64,000 nucleotides of DNA from Akebia trifoliata (GCA_017979445.1 CM030711.1:38804757-38868756); one strand, 5' to 3'. Counted from the stretch's first letter, positions 1 to 12,131 are shown. Notes: generated by a model from the sequence alone, not told the origin. Numbers and translations are program-made.

Positions 1-105
1 TGGATTCCTTTGATTAATACAAGTAAGTTCAAAGGTTTAAAGTGTTTATGATAAAGGTGCAAAATCAAACTCAGACACAACCCCCCTCTGTCTTTTATGC
101 CACAC

Positions 106-110
106 GTGCG

Positions 111-199
<89 letters not shown>
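106..199. repeat. Compound microsatellite (GC)n(CA)n(CT)n
   Basis: An uninterrupted run of alternating dinucleotides changes from GC to CA to CT without a break. It is non-coding and likely length-polymorphic. Confidence 0.97.
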
Positions 200-201
<2 letters not shown>

Positions 202-980
202 GGTTGAGGATTTAAACTTCAAATGTGACTAGTGAGTCATGGCTCCAACAAACATGGGACTAGAAGTGCTAGCCATGTGGTCTCCCCATGATTCGTATAG
301 CTGGAATGCTTCCAACTGATTTGTGAAACCATTGCCTTCTTCATTAGCAGGATGAGACTATTTCAATTGTATTGTATATGTTTTTGTTAGGTTTAGAGAT
401 GGTCTTGGTGGAGTTGTATAGGTTTTAATAAAGTAATACTCTAAACTTTATTGCTTCACAATTGAATTTTGATTTGGTCCTGGAAAAATAAAGCCTTGAT
501 GCAGAATAAGTTTCATTCATCTTCCTTGTTTTATTATAAGTAACAGAGAATCTATTAAAAAATACCTATATTAAAATTTAATTCCTTCTAAAATTAGGCT
601 ATGTTCCTTGAAATCAATCCAGAAGAGTATCATTCATCTAATGAAACTTATTAAAATAGAAATTTGAACTACAAATTCACAATATCAAATCTAATAGATA
701 ATAATAGCCAATAAAAATATAAGAAAAAATGGGCTTTAACTTCAAATCCAAACCCTAAACAAACCAATTTCTTAAACTTGTAAGAATATCTACCATTACA
801 AACTTGTAATCTAAACAAAATCAATTAAAACCCAAAAAAATTTCATACATGAAAAGCAAAATTAAACTCTTCAGATCTCATTCCTCACCAAATCCGCCAT
901 TAATGAGGAGAGGATGTCGTGACTCAACCACACACAGGGATATATATTCATAAAGAAAAAGATAAACAAAGAGAGAGAGA
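200..980. other. Non-coding stretch, nothing recognised
   Basis: AT-rich sequence with no open frame of note and no repeat termini that I recognise. A short (GA)n run at 971-984 closes it just before the mitochondrial-like segment. Confidence 0.5.
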
Positions 981-984
981 GAGA

Positions 985-1200
985 CTCATCAGCTGAGGTT
1001 GAGGGTTCAAGTCCCTCCTTCCGCTCCTGGCAATACAGGCCAGATAGGGTGGCGAAACAATTCAGCTTGGATCAAGGAATCCCCTGCGTCAACCCTCACA
1101 ACAGCGACCACGAAGCAGGTACTACACAAGGTGATGCAACAGGGGCTGAAACAAGCCTCTAAACGGAAGGGTCAATTGAAACTCCAACCAGGACTCAAAT
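985..1200 (+). other. Probable nuclear insertion of mitochondrial DNA (NUMT)
   Basis: The tRNA-Gly 3' half sits at the left of a stretch whose composition is less AT-rich than its surroundings (cctggcaatacaggccagat and onward). The right limit is a guess from the change back to A/T-rich sequence near 1200. Only the tRNA part is independently recognisable. Confidence 0.45.
991..1024 (+). pseudogene. 3' half of a mitochondrial-type tRNA-Gly(GCC)
   Basis: The segment contains a TPsiC arm, gaggg-ttcaagt-ccctc, with a perfect 5-bp stem, followed by an acceptor 3' strand cttccgc and discriminator t. From memory this matches the 3' half of the plant mitochondrial trnG-GCC gene. The 5' half (acceptor 5' strand, D arm, anticodon) is absent, because a (GA)n run abuts the fragment on the left. 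It is therefore a non-functional piece, most simply part of mitochondrial DNA inserted in the nucleus. Identity rests on recall of the mitochondrial tRNA, not on a search. Confidence 0.7.
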
Positions 1201-1409
1201 TGAAAAACAAATCGCTAAAACTCCAACTTTTAGGGATTTCAAAGAGATAGAGAGAATGCGAAGAAGAGAAGAGAAAATGAAAGAGATAAAGTGAAGGAGT
1301 TTTGAAGTTTCTCTAAAATTCCCGCGAAAATTTTGATGCCTATGGATTGTTTTTGCGGAAAATGTAATTAGTTTTATGCAGCACTCTGTAAATATTGTCC
1401 TTGTAAGGC

Positions 1410-1710
1410 GTACTCTACAGCTACAGAAAATAGAATCCGCTGCTATATTCAATTAAAAAAAATTTGATCGAGAGAACTCACCAAACCGAGATTTTTTATA
1501 TAGAAAAATTGTACTCTATAGCTGCGAAAAATATAATCCACTGCTATATTCACTTTAAAAAAAATTGATAAAGAGAACTAACTAAACCGAGTTTTTTACA
1601 TAGAAAAAGTGTACTCTACAGTTGCGGAAAGTATAATCCGCTGCTATATTCAATTTAAAAAAATTGATAAAGAGAACTCACTAAACCGAGTTTTTTATAT
1701 AAAAAAAATT
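1410..1710. repeat. Tandem repeat, three units of about 100 bp
   Basis: Units begin with gtactctayag at 1410, 1511 and 1611 and share the blocks tataatccgctgctatattca, given here as positions 1434-1455 in unit 1, and ctaaaccgagttttttayat. A related tail to about 1890 repeats ggcggata / tatccgctgc motifs in both orientations. Such short inverted gcggata/tatccgc motifs resemble subterminal repeats of plant DNA transposons (for example CACTA types), but no terminal inverted repeat was found. Confidence 0.75.
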
Positions 1711-2002
1711 GATTTTTTAATGGCGGATATATTTTTCCGCTGCTATATGCACCTGAATAAGCAGGAAACTATTTAGTGTGAATTTTCCGCGTATGCACGG
1801 GTCCCTATAGTGGCGGATACAATTATCTTCTGCAAAAAATGTATCTATAGGAGCGGATAAGATTATCCACTGCGATAAATGTATATATAACGAAAAAGGA
1901 GAGTGGTTTGTTGGAGGAATAAGAGGATGAGAGGTTGAGTTAAGAAAAACCTGAGACGAAGAGTGGAGGAGCTCGTGATCATGAGTCCTCATAGTTGCAC
2001 AA

Positions 2003-2210
2003 TAAAAAGAGAAACTGAGATTGAATATCTTCTCTTACTATTCTCATTGAGAAGCAGCAGTCCATATATACAGAGAATTGCCCAATATTGGGTCTTGATT
2101 ACATGAAGGAGATAAATGAAAAATGAAAGACAAAAGGGTAAGTTGCATGTATTATGCAATCTGTACAGTGGGACTAAGAAGAAAATATCCAGAATATATG
2201 TTTCCCAAGA
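2003..2210 (-). repeat. 3' LTR of Copia element 1
   Basis: It aligns with 6406-6641 along its whole length, apart from scattered changes and the missing internal repeat. It lies directly beyond a polypurine tract (ggagggggag on the minus strand). Confidence 0.88.
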
Positions 2211-5200
2211 CTCCCCCTCCAGTTGGAGTGTGAAGGTCATAAATACCCGACTTGTGAATCAATTTTTGAAAAGGAGAAACACCTAGTGGCTTAGTGAAAA
2301 CATCAGCTGGCTGGTCCTTTGTATGCACATATGCAGTGCGAATGAGACCAGCTGGTAGCTTTTCACAAATGATGTGACAATCGATTTCTATGTACTTGGT
2401 GTGCTCGTGAAAAACTGGGTTGGCAGCGATGTGGAGGGCTGTTTTATTATCACAAAACATTTACGGAAGTCGATGATGTGATATCTGTAAATCCTGAAGT
2501 AATTGAGAAGTCATGTTATCTCACAACATATTGTAGCCATGGCACGATATTCAGCTTCAGCAGAAGAGCAAGAAACTGTGTTTTGCTTCTTAGACTTCCA
2601 TGATATTGGAGAGGATCCTAAGAGAATACAATAACTTGTAATAGAGCGACGCGTTTCTGGACAACTTGACTAATCATAATCACAAAATGCATTCAATTGG
2701 GCATCACTGGAGGAAGAAAGAAAAATGCCTTGACCCGAGCATTGTTTGATGTAGCGAAGTAAGCAATGAGCTGCATCCAAGTGAGGTTGTCTCAATTTAT
2801 CCATGGATTGACTGAGAGTTTGAAGAGAGAAGACAATGTCGGGGTGTTAAGCAACGATAACTGGACAGGTCGGGTAGGAGATCACCATTAGTAGAATTAA
2901 GCCGAAGATTTTGTTCCATGGGAAACATAACAGGTCAAGAACCACGAACACCAGTGTCTTCTAAAATTTCAAGAGCATATTGTCTTTGAGAAAGAAATAT
3001 CCCATTCTTAGAATGAGCAACCTCCAACCCTAAAAAATATTTGAGGGGACCAAGATCTTTAAGGGTGAATCGGTTGTAAAGAACTTTTTAAGAGAGATGA
3101 TGGCATTGAGATCATTTCATGCAATGAGGATGTCATCAACATATACAAGGACAAAAATGAAGGTATTTGAAGAAGATCGAGTAAAAAGAGAATAATCCAC
3201 TTTAGACTGAATAAATCTTGCGGCTAGAAGATAACTTTGCAAACCATTGACAAGAAGCCAGTTTAAGGCCATATAGTGACTTGTTGAGCTTGCAAAATTG
3301 AGTCTCCCCCTGTTGATGAAAACCAAGTGGAGTGTGCATGTAGACATCTTCATCAAGATCACCATGAAGAAAAGCATTATTAATGTCCATTTGATGCAAA
3401 TGCCAATTCTTAATGGCTGCAATAGCAAGGACTCAAACAGTGACTAGTTTGGTGACCGGTGCAAAGGTCTCATGGAAATCCAAGCCCTCCGTTTGATTTT
3501 ATCCTTTGGCGACAAGATGCGGTTTATAACGCTCAACAGATCCATCAGAATTGTATTTGATTCGGTATACCCATTTACAACCAATAAGTACTTTGCCAGG
3601 AGGAAGGGCAGTAAGTGTCCAAGTGTTATTAGCTTCAAGAGCACTAATTTCAACAGCCATAGCATCATGCCATTTAGGATCTTTGATAGCCTATCCAAAA
3701 GACTTAGGTTTGACTAGAGATGAGATAGTCACAGTGAAAACACGATGATAGGAAAAAAAAATTATCATAAGACAAAGAGTCAAATAATGGGTAAGAGATA
3801 CTTATGGATGGACCATTCTTCGAGCAAGATGATTGAATATGGAGAGATTGCATGGCTAAACGACAATGATAATCCTGTAAATAACTAGGACAAGTACTAA
3901 GACCTTCAGAACAACGAAGGTTAGGAGAAGTAAGGGAAGGAAGAGTGGATGAAGAGGGGTGGATGATCAAATGTATTTGTTGAAGAGGAAGATTTGTCAA
4001 CATAGTCTCGTATTCGTAGAGGAAAGATAATAGAAGAGGAATCGGGAGGAATGTTATTAAAAGGAAATATATCTTCATGGAAAATCACATCTCGAGAAGT
4101 GAATACATTCCCAGTTTCAAGATCATAAAGTTTGTAGCCCTTTTGTCCATATGGATATCCAATAAAAACACAACGTTTTGCACATGAATCAAATTCCGTT
4201 CGCTTCAAAGCATGGGTGGATGCATAACAGAGAAAACCAAAGACTTTAAGATGTGAATATGCTGGTTTGTTTGAGAATAATTTTTCATATGGAGTTTGGC
4301 CAGAAAGAAGAGGTTGGAGTTAGATTAATTAATTAAGCAGCAGTAAGTATGCAATACCCCCAAAGTTTGATAGGGAGATGAGCTTGGAAACGTAGAGCAC
4401 GTGCCATATTAAGAAGATGGCAGTATTTTCTTTACACAACTCCATTTTGTTGTGGGGTTGCTACACAGTTAACTTGATGGACAATTCCATGATCACAAAA
4501 GAAAGTATGAATAGAAAATTCATCTCCATTATCAGAACGAATTTGTTTTACCTTCCGATCAAATTGAGTTGCAACAAGCTTAATGAATTATTGCAAAAGG
4601 GAACGGGATTCAGATTTATGAGCCATAAGGGAAACCCAAGTAGCATGGCTAAAGTCATCGACAATAGTTAAAAAATATCGTGCTCCAGAAATTGATGTAG
4701 TGTTATACCCACCCCAAATGTCACAGAGAATTAATTCAAATGGATTACTTGTAGGAATTGAACTGATTGGAAAAGTTAAGTGAGACTGTTTTGCAAGTGG
4801 ACAAATAGTGCAATGATGAATGTCTAAAAGACAAGTACTAGGAATAATATGAGAGATTGAATGTAAACATTTATTAGACAAATGTCCTAAGCGTCTATGT
4901 CAAACATCAGAAATTGAACTAATGGAAGTGCATGCAGAAGGGGAAATGGGCGAGAAGTGATATAAGCCATCTTGTTCTCTACACTGTCCTATCATCCTCT
5001 TCGAGATATGGTCATGTATGAGACATGAATGTGAAGAAAAAGTAAGAAGATAGTTTGAAGCAAGGGTGAGTTTACTAACAAAAATGATATTAAAATTGAA
5101 AGATAGAACACAAAGAACATCACGAAGAATAGGAGGTGTTAATACCACAGTACCAATATGTGTGATAGAAGCATTTTTCCCATCTGGAAGTTTAACAGAA

Positions 5201-6162
5201 GTAGTACCAATGGATGTGATAGAAGAAAGGGGAGATAAGGAACTAACCATGTGGTTAGTGTCACCACTATTTACTATCCATGGTACATATGAGACATATA
5301 GGCTTGAAGATATACCTGAGAGGTTAGTGGTACTTGATTGGCTGCTACCTACTTGATTTGCTATTCATCATTTGTTTTTTGTTGCATAGCTTGATTTGCA
5401 ACAGCTTGAGAGTTGCCCTTGTAAAGCTGATGACCCGTTGGATACCCATGTAATTTATAACACTTATCAATCGTGTGGCCGAGCCAACCACAATGTTCGT
5501 ATGTGAGACGCTCTCGAAGAGGACCCTTCTTGTTTTTAGTGTGATTAGGACGAGTGTCACGTTCATCAGAGATACCACTAAATTTTGTAGCCAATGCAAT
5601 GATATGTGTGTTCTGTTGAACTGTGAATACAACATCTCGTTGCCTTTCTTCTTGTAAAATAAGAGAAAAATCACGATTGACAGAGGGAAGTGGGTCCATG
5701 AGTAATATTTGCCCACGAATTGCAGCATAAGATTCATTAAGGCCCATCAAAAATTGAATGAGTCTATGATGTTGTTGGTAATCAATTAAGGCCTTTAAGA
5801 GCACCACGGGTACAGCTAGGAAAAGGTTGCAAATTGGCAAGTTCATCCCACAATCCCTTCAACCGAGTATAATAAGCAGTAATAAATAATTGATCTTGTG
5901 TTAAATAACACTGCTGGCCAATTCTTTATATATAGAATTGAGAATCCAGGAAATTATCATATTGTTGCAACGAACCCATAGCGCAAGATTAGGATCGTTA
6001 GAGCTGTTGGGCTTCTTGATAGTACCATCAAAATATCCAGTTTTGTTCTTTGCACTGAGGGCCATAATCATGGCTCTGCTCCATGTTGGACTATCCGAAT
6101 GATGCAAAAAAGAATGGATTGTTAAAATCCTCAGATCTGTTATTTTGAGTTCTTGCTTCCAT
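2152..6162 (-). pseudogene. Copia element 1 gag-pol polyprotein, broken
   Basis: The frame starts at an ATG at 6162 (minus), with a gag N-terminus typical of copia retroelements (LHHSD followed by TWSRAMIMALSAKN), and the region between the two is shortened. Gag continues through 5361; its zinc knuckle at about 5480-5520 keeps CGWLGHTIDKC but lacks the first Cys. The protease motif near 5278 reads IVNSG instead of the catalytic DSG. A GAG-pre-integrase/integrase region (CTICPLAKQSH, then DIWGGY and TIVDDFSHATW) lies at 4588-4881, and more integrase at 3921-4208. Reverse transcriptase fragments with [12 protein letters not shown] and the catalytic YVDD lie at 3117-3428, and the RNase H end ([11 protein letters not shown]) at 2152-2460. 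Many stops and frameshifts separate these pieces, so it cannot encode active protein. Confidence 0.93.
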
Positions 6163-6262
6163 GTTGACTAGGTGAAAATATCAACTATGAAAAATGAAAT
6201 TTTGTAGAAGACGAACAATAGATGATTGTTTCGTTGATGGAATAATTATTGAGAATAATAAA

Positions 6263-6359
6263 AGAGAGCTACTATTGCCACACCAACTGTGTGCAATTGG
6301 TGATTTACATAGGAATTGGTGTGGCATTAGTAAAGTTGGTGTGGCAATAGTAACTCTCT
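6263..6359. mobile_element. Short MITE with agagag-ctactattgccacacc termini
   Basis: A 97-bp element whose ends, gagagctactattgccacac and its reverse complement at 6340-6359, are near-perfect inverted repeats of about 25 bp. It lies in the untranslated leader of Copia element 1, between the primer-binding site and the gag start, so it is either a nested insertion or was acquired by the retroelement. Relatives are at 33234-33344, 58842-58996 and 59648-59760. Confidence 0.75.
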
Positions 6360-6405
6360 AATTAAATGAACAAGAAAAGCCTATGAGCATGTTGCTATGA
6401 TACCA

Positions 6406-6641
6406 TGAAAAGAGAAATTGAGCTTGAATGTCTTTTCTATAATTATTCTCATTGAGAGGCAACAGTACATATATACAGAGAATTGCCTAATCTTGGGTCT
6501 TGATTACACGAAGGAAATAAAGGAAAAAAATGAAAGATAAAAAGGTAAGTTACATGTAGTATGCAATTTGTACAATTGGAGAATATATCCAAAGGATATG
6601 TTTCCTAAGAAGAAAAGATCCAGAATATATGTTTCCTAAGA
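6406..6641 (-). repeat. 5' LTR of Copia element 1
   Basis: It ends tctcttttca on the minus strand, followed immediately by the methionine-initiator-type primer-binding site tggtatcatagc. The right boundary is set by the cacaa duplication. Confidence 0.88.
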
Positions 6642-7168
6642 CACAAGAGAGTGTTCTAACAACTTCAAAAATCTGAGAGAGTGGAAGAGAGAGAAGAAGC
6701 TCTTGATCACACAGCCCATACGATACAACAGGAGAGATCATGGGAGACTCAAATTATTTTCATCAGTTGATCATGAATCAAATTTTTTTGTTGCCGAATG
6801 TTGATCCATATGGGGCATCAAGTTAAATTACTGCTCTCTTTGGTTACATCACATTTTTTTAAAGTGCTTCATCTTCGTATCAGATTTTGAACCAAAGTTC
6901 CAACCCGAATGTAATAGACAGATGTTTTTTTTTTTTTTTTTTTTTGTGGTGTAGTTTGGAGTTGTGTCAAGTTGACTCGGTCCTTGTTTGTGCCGAAGAT
7001 TTCGAGATCATGTAAGTTGGGTTTTAATAGTTACTAATGCAAGTTGTTGAATCGACTCACTTTTATACATATATATATTAAGATTTTAAGATTTTAAGTT
7101 GAGTGGCATTGGGTCCTAATGTGTTATTATTCACCTAAGCTATCAAGTCAACTCAAACATGGGTACAT
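6642..7168. other. Non-coding stretch
   Basis: It holds the right copy of the Copia 1 target site, then AT-rich sequence with a T-run at about 6926-6945. No gene or transposon end is recognised. Confidence 0.5.
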
Positions 7169-7964
7169 TGAGTGTGTGTTCGGTAACACTTCTGAAGTTT
7201 AAATAGAGATGGTCCACCTTTAAAATTCAGACTTCGAAAGTTTTATTGTCGTTTATTTCGTTTCAAATTTTAGTCTTAAAAACCAAAATTCAGAACTTTT
7301 GGTTCAGCAATTGGGGGGAAGCTGGATGAAATTTCTGAATTCTGAATTATTATTTTTTTCCTAAAATACCCTCCTTAAAACACTGATTTCTATCATTTAT
7401 CCATTCTTGATACAAACCCTAAAACCCTTATTTTTAACTTTCCTACCTCTGCTTTCTCTTCTACATTTTCTTCATCTACAACTATGTTGTCAAGGTCTCT
7501 CCACTTTTCTTTTTGATTAAGTAGTTCACATCTCAATCCACTTTTCCTTTTGATTTTGTTTGTTGAATTTGTAAGTAGTTCACATCATTTTACGTAACTA
7601 GATTGCAATTGAACTCGAAAATGCATAATTGTTTATTGTTTGAATTTTACCTTGTTGGAATAAAATTTCTCTAAGTATGAATTCAATTTGAAAACAATAC
7701 TTTTGGAATGTTTGATTTATTAGAACTCGAAATTAAATGTGTGGACGGTTTCATTCTGCATAACATGTTATGTTTTTCAGTTAACAATTTATTAGAACTA
7801 TAAAAGGGTAATATTGTCAAAATGACCATTATATTTTAAAATTTTGTTTGTAATCAGAAGCTTTTAAAAATGATAAACAAAACAACTTTTCCAGAACAAG
7901 ACTTCAGATTCCAGATTTCAAAAAATAAAAACAAACTCTAGAAGTGTTACCAAACAAACCCTAA
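7169..7964. mobile_element. hAT-like non-autonomous element
   Basis: The left end tgagtgtgtgttcggtaac and the right end, whose reverse complement is ttagggtttgtttggtaac, run on into a shared acacttct. The inverted ends thus match over about 25 bp, in the style of plant hAT MITEs. The interior is AT-rich with no coding capacity. No clean 8-bp target duplication could be set because the left terminus has diverged. Confidence 0.6.
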
Positions 7965-8329
7965 GATTTCAAATTTCTTGATTTTTTTTTTTTTTTTCAA
8001 GTCACTAATTGATTTAGTAGTTGACCATGTTGAAATTTCATGATGGCATACTTTTTATCATGATTGTGAATTGTGATTGTCATTCAATGATGCATGTCAT
8101 GGCATTGTGATCTTGGGTAAGTCAATGAATTATGTTATTATGAAACTTGAGGTTCTTATATGGTGAATAAATTTAGGTCTATGAAATCTTTTACATGATG
8201 AGTTTGATTGAATGTACTCATAGCACTTTGTGTAAACCGATGTTGATAAATACATTTACCCTAGACCATGTAACTTTGACCAATAGTTATTCTATGTCAA
8301 CCAAAATGTAAATGGACCGTAGTAGAGAC

Positions 8330-8515
8330 TAGCATTTGAGTCAGGTAGAATTGGTGTCTAACACCTTTCGGATTCTGTAACCAGACCCCTTGCCTAGTAT
8401 TTCTATTGACTCAAATTTCATTTAGAGTTAAATATTGGCTCCTAGACCATAAAATTATGTGGTGACTCCCAAAAACGGATCCACATGCGGGTCGAGGCAC
8501 TTTCATTAGATCCAT
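8330..8515 (+). repeat. Fragment of an LTR 3' region
   Basis: The sequence order ctaacacctttcgg - accccttgcc - tggtgactcccaaaaacgg resembles the end of a common class of long plant LTRs. The same order, on the opposite strand, occurs at 36660-36830. The rest of the element is not visible here. Confidence 0.4.
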
Positions 8516-8829
8516 TATTTTTCCTATTTAGAGATCAATCATTATTCTTTGTGTTTTCACATTGAGAATTCTTTGCAAATGAAGAGATGTCGAAGGAACT
8601 TCTTACTTCCCAAGCAAATCAGTCAATAATCAAGGATCGCATGATTCTTGTCAAAGGAGATTGGACCACAATATGGGTTAAGAATCATGAGTGTGCTCCC
8701 ACATCCTAAATATCAAAATTGTTGGTCAATGATCAATGATGACTTGATTCGTCTCAAATAAATCGAACCACAAGATTTGAACCTAGGTCATGGGATCAAC
8801 ACTTCAAACTCCTTTACCAACTTAGTTAA

Positions 8830-8910
8830 GTTGGTACCTTCAAATCACAAGATGGATTAAGGATTCCGAGATTCAACTGGGATTATTGAATTAAACTTTA
8901 TCGTCAAGCA
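8830..8910 (+). repeat. Copy 1 of a dispersed direct repeat
   Basis: The sequence taccttcaaatcacaagatg, then an aagattcaa-type block and gggattattgaattaaactt, recurs in diverged form at 10538-10625. The two copies flank the hAT MITE at 9404-10033 at a distance, so this may be an older duplicated element. Confidence 0.55.
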
Positions 8911-9403
8911 CTTTAGACTCCTTTACCAACTTATCTAAGTGGGGGATTTTTTGAATCTCTCACTCCTCGAGATCTATTCTAAAATTAATGCTTATATATG
9001 ATTTTCTTTTCTGATGATCTTCTAAGTTTTCATTCGTCTTTTCCGATGAATCTTCTTTTTCTGGATCATCTTCTCTATCGATCTTTACCTGAAAAGACAT
9101 TTGTGTGGTGCCAACCAAAGAGCCTCCAACGATTAAGGTAATACTTGATGAAAATTACAAAATAAGGAGAAGAGAATAAGAATTGAAAAAAAAATTTGTA
9201 TCTTGTGCCTTAGGTTTGAGTAAGATAAGACTCTCTATTTATAGATTAAACTCTTCAATTGAGATAATAAGTTCAGTTGTAACCATTCTCCCATGTTGTC
9301 TAGTAGTTATAGTAGTAAAAATTCATAATGCTTTGATGATGGTAAAGACCCACTCCTCATAATTATTGTAACTTACATAAGCAGTGGTCTTAATTGTGTA
9401 ACT

Positions 9404-10033
9404 TAGGGGTGGCAATGGTTCGATTCCTAAGAAACTTAAAACCATAACCATGATATTTAGTTCGGTTCCGGTTCTTGTCGATTTAGGTCCGCTTCTAAAA
9501 TAAATAGAACTAGAACCGTCAAAAATCACGAGTACCCATCGATTCCAGTTCTCAAGAATGGAATGAGAAAAAACATATTTCAAATCATTATATATAAAAA
9601 AATCCTTTCAAAAAATGAATATATTATCAACAAAATTATTAACTTAGTTATAATTTGTTATATTAAAGATACAAATTAATGATTTTTTTCAAAAATAAAA
9701 AATTATCTTTGTTAAAAGTAATAATTTTTTAGAAGAGTAGCTCATTTAAGATCCAATTGATAATTTATATAAAAATTGAAGAATTTTATATAAAATTCAT
9801 TTATTTTGAAATTTAAAAAAAATCATAAATCATCTATAATATGGAAAGAAATGACAAAATAAATCAGTTCCAGGTACCCATTGGATAGAACCTAACAGTT
9901 CCAATTTCTATCGATTCGGTTCCATTTTAGACCCAGCTCTAATCGATTCCAATAAAAAGGGATTCGAAACCGGGGGTTTTTGATTCCAGTTCCGGTTCGA
10001 TTTCAGTTAAATGGGTACCCATTGACACCCCTA
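9404..10033. mobile_element. hAT-type MITE, TAGGGGTG termini
   Basis: The left terminus taggggtggcaatgg and the right terminus (reverse complement taggggtgtcaatgg) are inverted repeats, and 8-bp flanks gtgtaact (9396-9403) and atgtaact (10034-10041) match at 7 of 8 positions. This is the target-duplication length of hAT transposons. The 630-bp interior has no coding frame. A relative lies at 28956-29393. Confidence 0.82.
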
Positions 10034-10537
10034 ATGTAACTGCTTCAACTCGATGACTATTTGGTTCCCCAAATTGATTCGATTGAGTTATGCATATGTA
10101 ATATTTTCTTCAGGCACCATGCAAGTTTTACCTTGGAGGCAGAATAACTAGTGCTATTAGGGTAGTTTAGCATAAGATTGCTTCTTTTGTTATTGAGTGG
10201 ATTGGTCCATGTAATTGACGATTGGCTTACATGATTATTGAGGGGTTGATTTATGAGATGAAACCACTTAGAGGGTTTGGTGATGGGGTTAGCCAAGGTG
10301 ACCGATTCACATAATGTATGCAATAGGGGTCGACCCACTTAGGTTGAGCAAGAGGAGGGTTCAAACACGGGGAGGGTTGAGCAATAGAGGAGGGGGTTGG
10401 TCAAGGTGGCCGATCCACCTAGAATTTCATACCAGGTCGTTTGGGTTGGATGGAATTAAAATAGACCCGATTGCCTCAATTTAATAAGTCTTCTAATCCC
10501 TAGGAAAGGAAAATGGTTTGTTCCTACAGCTAAGTTA

Positions 10538-10625
10538 GCACCTTCAAACCACAAGATGGGCTAAAAGGAGTTCCAAGATTCAATAGGGACTACTGAATTC
10601 AACTTTATAGTAGTCGAAGCCTTAT
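10538..10625 (+). repeat. Copy 2 of the dispersed direct repeat
   Basis: Diverged copy of 8830-8910 (caccttcaaaccacaagatg and following). The spacing between copies is about 1.7 kb. Confidence 0.5.
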
Positions 10626-10639
10626 TCCAAGGAATTAAG

Positions 10640-11460
10640 GTTGGCTAAATGAATCTTGCTCCTCGGTTCAATTTTGTCCAGAATTAAATATCTTTTATAG
10701 ATGATTAATGTGCAATTTTTAACCAACTTCTCTACATGCATTGATCCAGTCTGATGCACGATTCCTTACTTATCATTGCAACTAGGCCTTGTTTCCAATT
10801 GACACTTTAATCAACCCTTACCTACCTACCTTCCTTCTACTGCGACTGCACCTACACCATAGAACGAGCAACATGAAATGTCTTTAAGATTCATGTTAGT
10901 AATTGGAATGCCGACCTGATTGCAAATGAAACACTACGTTATCTAAAGTACATATAATTTTCTAATGCGTTTGAAGTAAATTAGGCATCCTATAAAAAAA
11001 AAATATTGTTTGAGATATTTCATCTCGATGTTTGACTAGATTTTCTCAAACGAGATATGACCTTTTTCAATTAGGAAGAGAACAGAAAACTGATGATCTC
11101 AGTGAAACCATTTCTTCTCCTTCACCAAAGATATTGAGATGATTTGCTGGCTCAATACATGGTTTTAAAACCCATCCAAGACCAGGGCATATTGTCCGAG
11201 TCATCTTGGTATCACCCAGCAACAAGACAAACGGACATACTTTCACTGTTTAGTAACATCTTGGGATATGAATGAGATCTCTAATCCAAGATTTCCGAGA
11301 TTACCCAATCTCCTCTGTTTTCATCCTCCAAACCCTCTCTTTTCATTCTCAAAACCAAGTGATCTAGAGAACAAAAAGGAGTTTGCTAAAAATCTTCATC
11401 TTCCTCCTCTAAATCAAAGACGAAATTGTAAAGGGATTTGCTTCATCTTCCTCCTCCAAA
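10640..11460. other. Non-coding stretch
   Basis: No gene is recognised. The segment from 11158 (catggttttaaaacccatcc, then tgtccgagtcatcttgg) resembles one end of the MITE at 49545-49922 and may be a solitary remnant of that family. Confidence 0.4.
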
Positions 11461-11465
11461 TCAAG

Positions 11466-11468
<3 letters not shown>

Positions 11469-11540
<72 letters not shown>
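11469..11540. repeat. (TC)n microsatellite
   Basis: A 72-bp uninterrupted dinucleotide run. The open frame across it is low-complexity Leu/Ser repeat and is not a gene. Confidence 0.97.
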
Positions 11541-11543
<3 letters not shown>

Positions 11544-12131
11544 CATTGACTCTTCTTTTTCTTTTCTTACCTTATTACAAATGCTCGAATCAAACTGCTA
11601 GAATTTATCCATCAACCCATTTTCGGTGGTTCACCAAAGGAAGGACCAGAAGTTCATGAGGACGGACCCGAAAATGCAACAATTCACTTTCTGATGTGGG
11701 CGTCAACATTTGCCAGAAAAGAACATCCTATCCTAAAATTGAAAAGTAATGAATCCTAGCAAACAAGTCATGAGGCCGGTAATTTAGTCTAAATGGGTTC
11801 CAATTCCATGGCATCACAAAGGGCCATGACCATCCATTTAAGTTCTTTCTTTTGGATGGTGTAGATGAAATCTAGCAAATGATCAAAAGAACATTAAGAA
11901 CCAACAGGTTAGAAATCACCCATCAAAACCCCTTTTTTATAATTAATAAAAGTTAAATAAAAAAGTACTTAACAGCAAAACCATCTAATAAAAATGAGTC
12001 TCCAAAACATTAGGGATATGTTTCTTCATGAAACCATTCTTTCAATAAATTAAAAATGGGGGTCTTTAAAATTGAAAAAGACTATACCCCAAAACCTTAC
12101 CGGCGTCTCCCTCTTTTCTCTTTTCGATGAA

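Larger units (their letters stand above)
2003..6641 (-). mobile_element. Ty1-copia LTR retrotransposon 1 (old, degenerate)
   Basis: The element reads right to left: 5' LTR 6406-6641, primer-binding site 6394-6405 (tggtatcatagc on the minus strand), gag-pol remnant, polypurine tract 2211-2225, 3' LTR 2003-2210. A 5-bp target duplication cacaa lies on both sides (1998-2002 and 6642-6646). The two LTRs differ at many positions, and the 5' LTR carries an extra repeat of about 28 bp (around 6590-6618), so the insertion is old. Both LTR copies start with TCTT rather than the usual TG, and the 3' copy ends TA. Confidence 0.93.

Noticed and set aside
991..1024. Functional tRNA gene
   Set aside because: Only the 3' half is present; the anticodon and D arms are missing.
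999..1250. Open frame of 83 codons
   Set aside because: It starts inside the mitochondrial tRNA-like fragment and has no recognisable domain.
3472..3748. Plus-strand open frames within Copia element 1
   Set aside because: They are antisense shadows of the minus-strand gag-pol remnant.
7968..8000. Telomere-like aaccctaag motif
   Set aside because: A single motif at a MITE end, not a telomeric repeat array.
11438..11659. Open frame of 73 codons, Leu/Ser repeat
   Set aside because: It is a translation of the (TC)n microsatellite.
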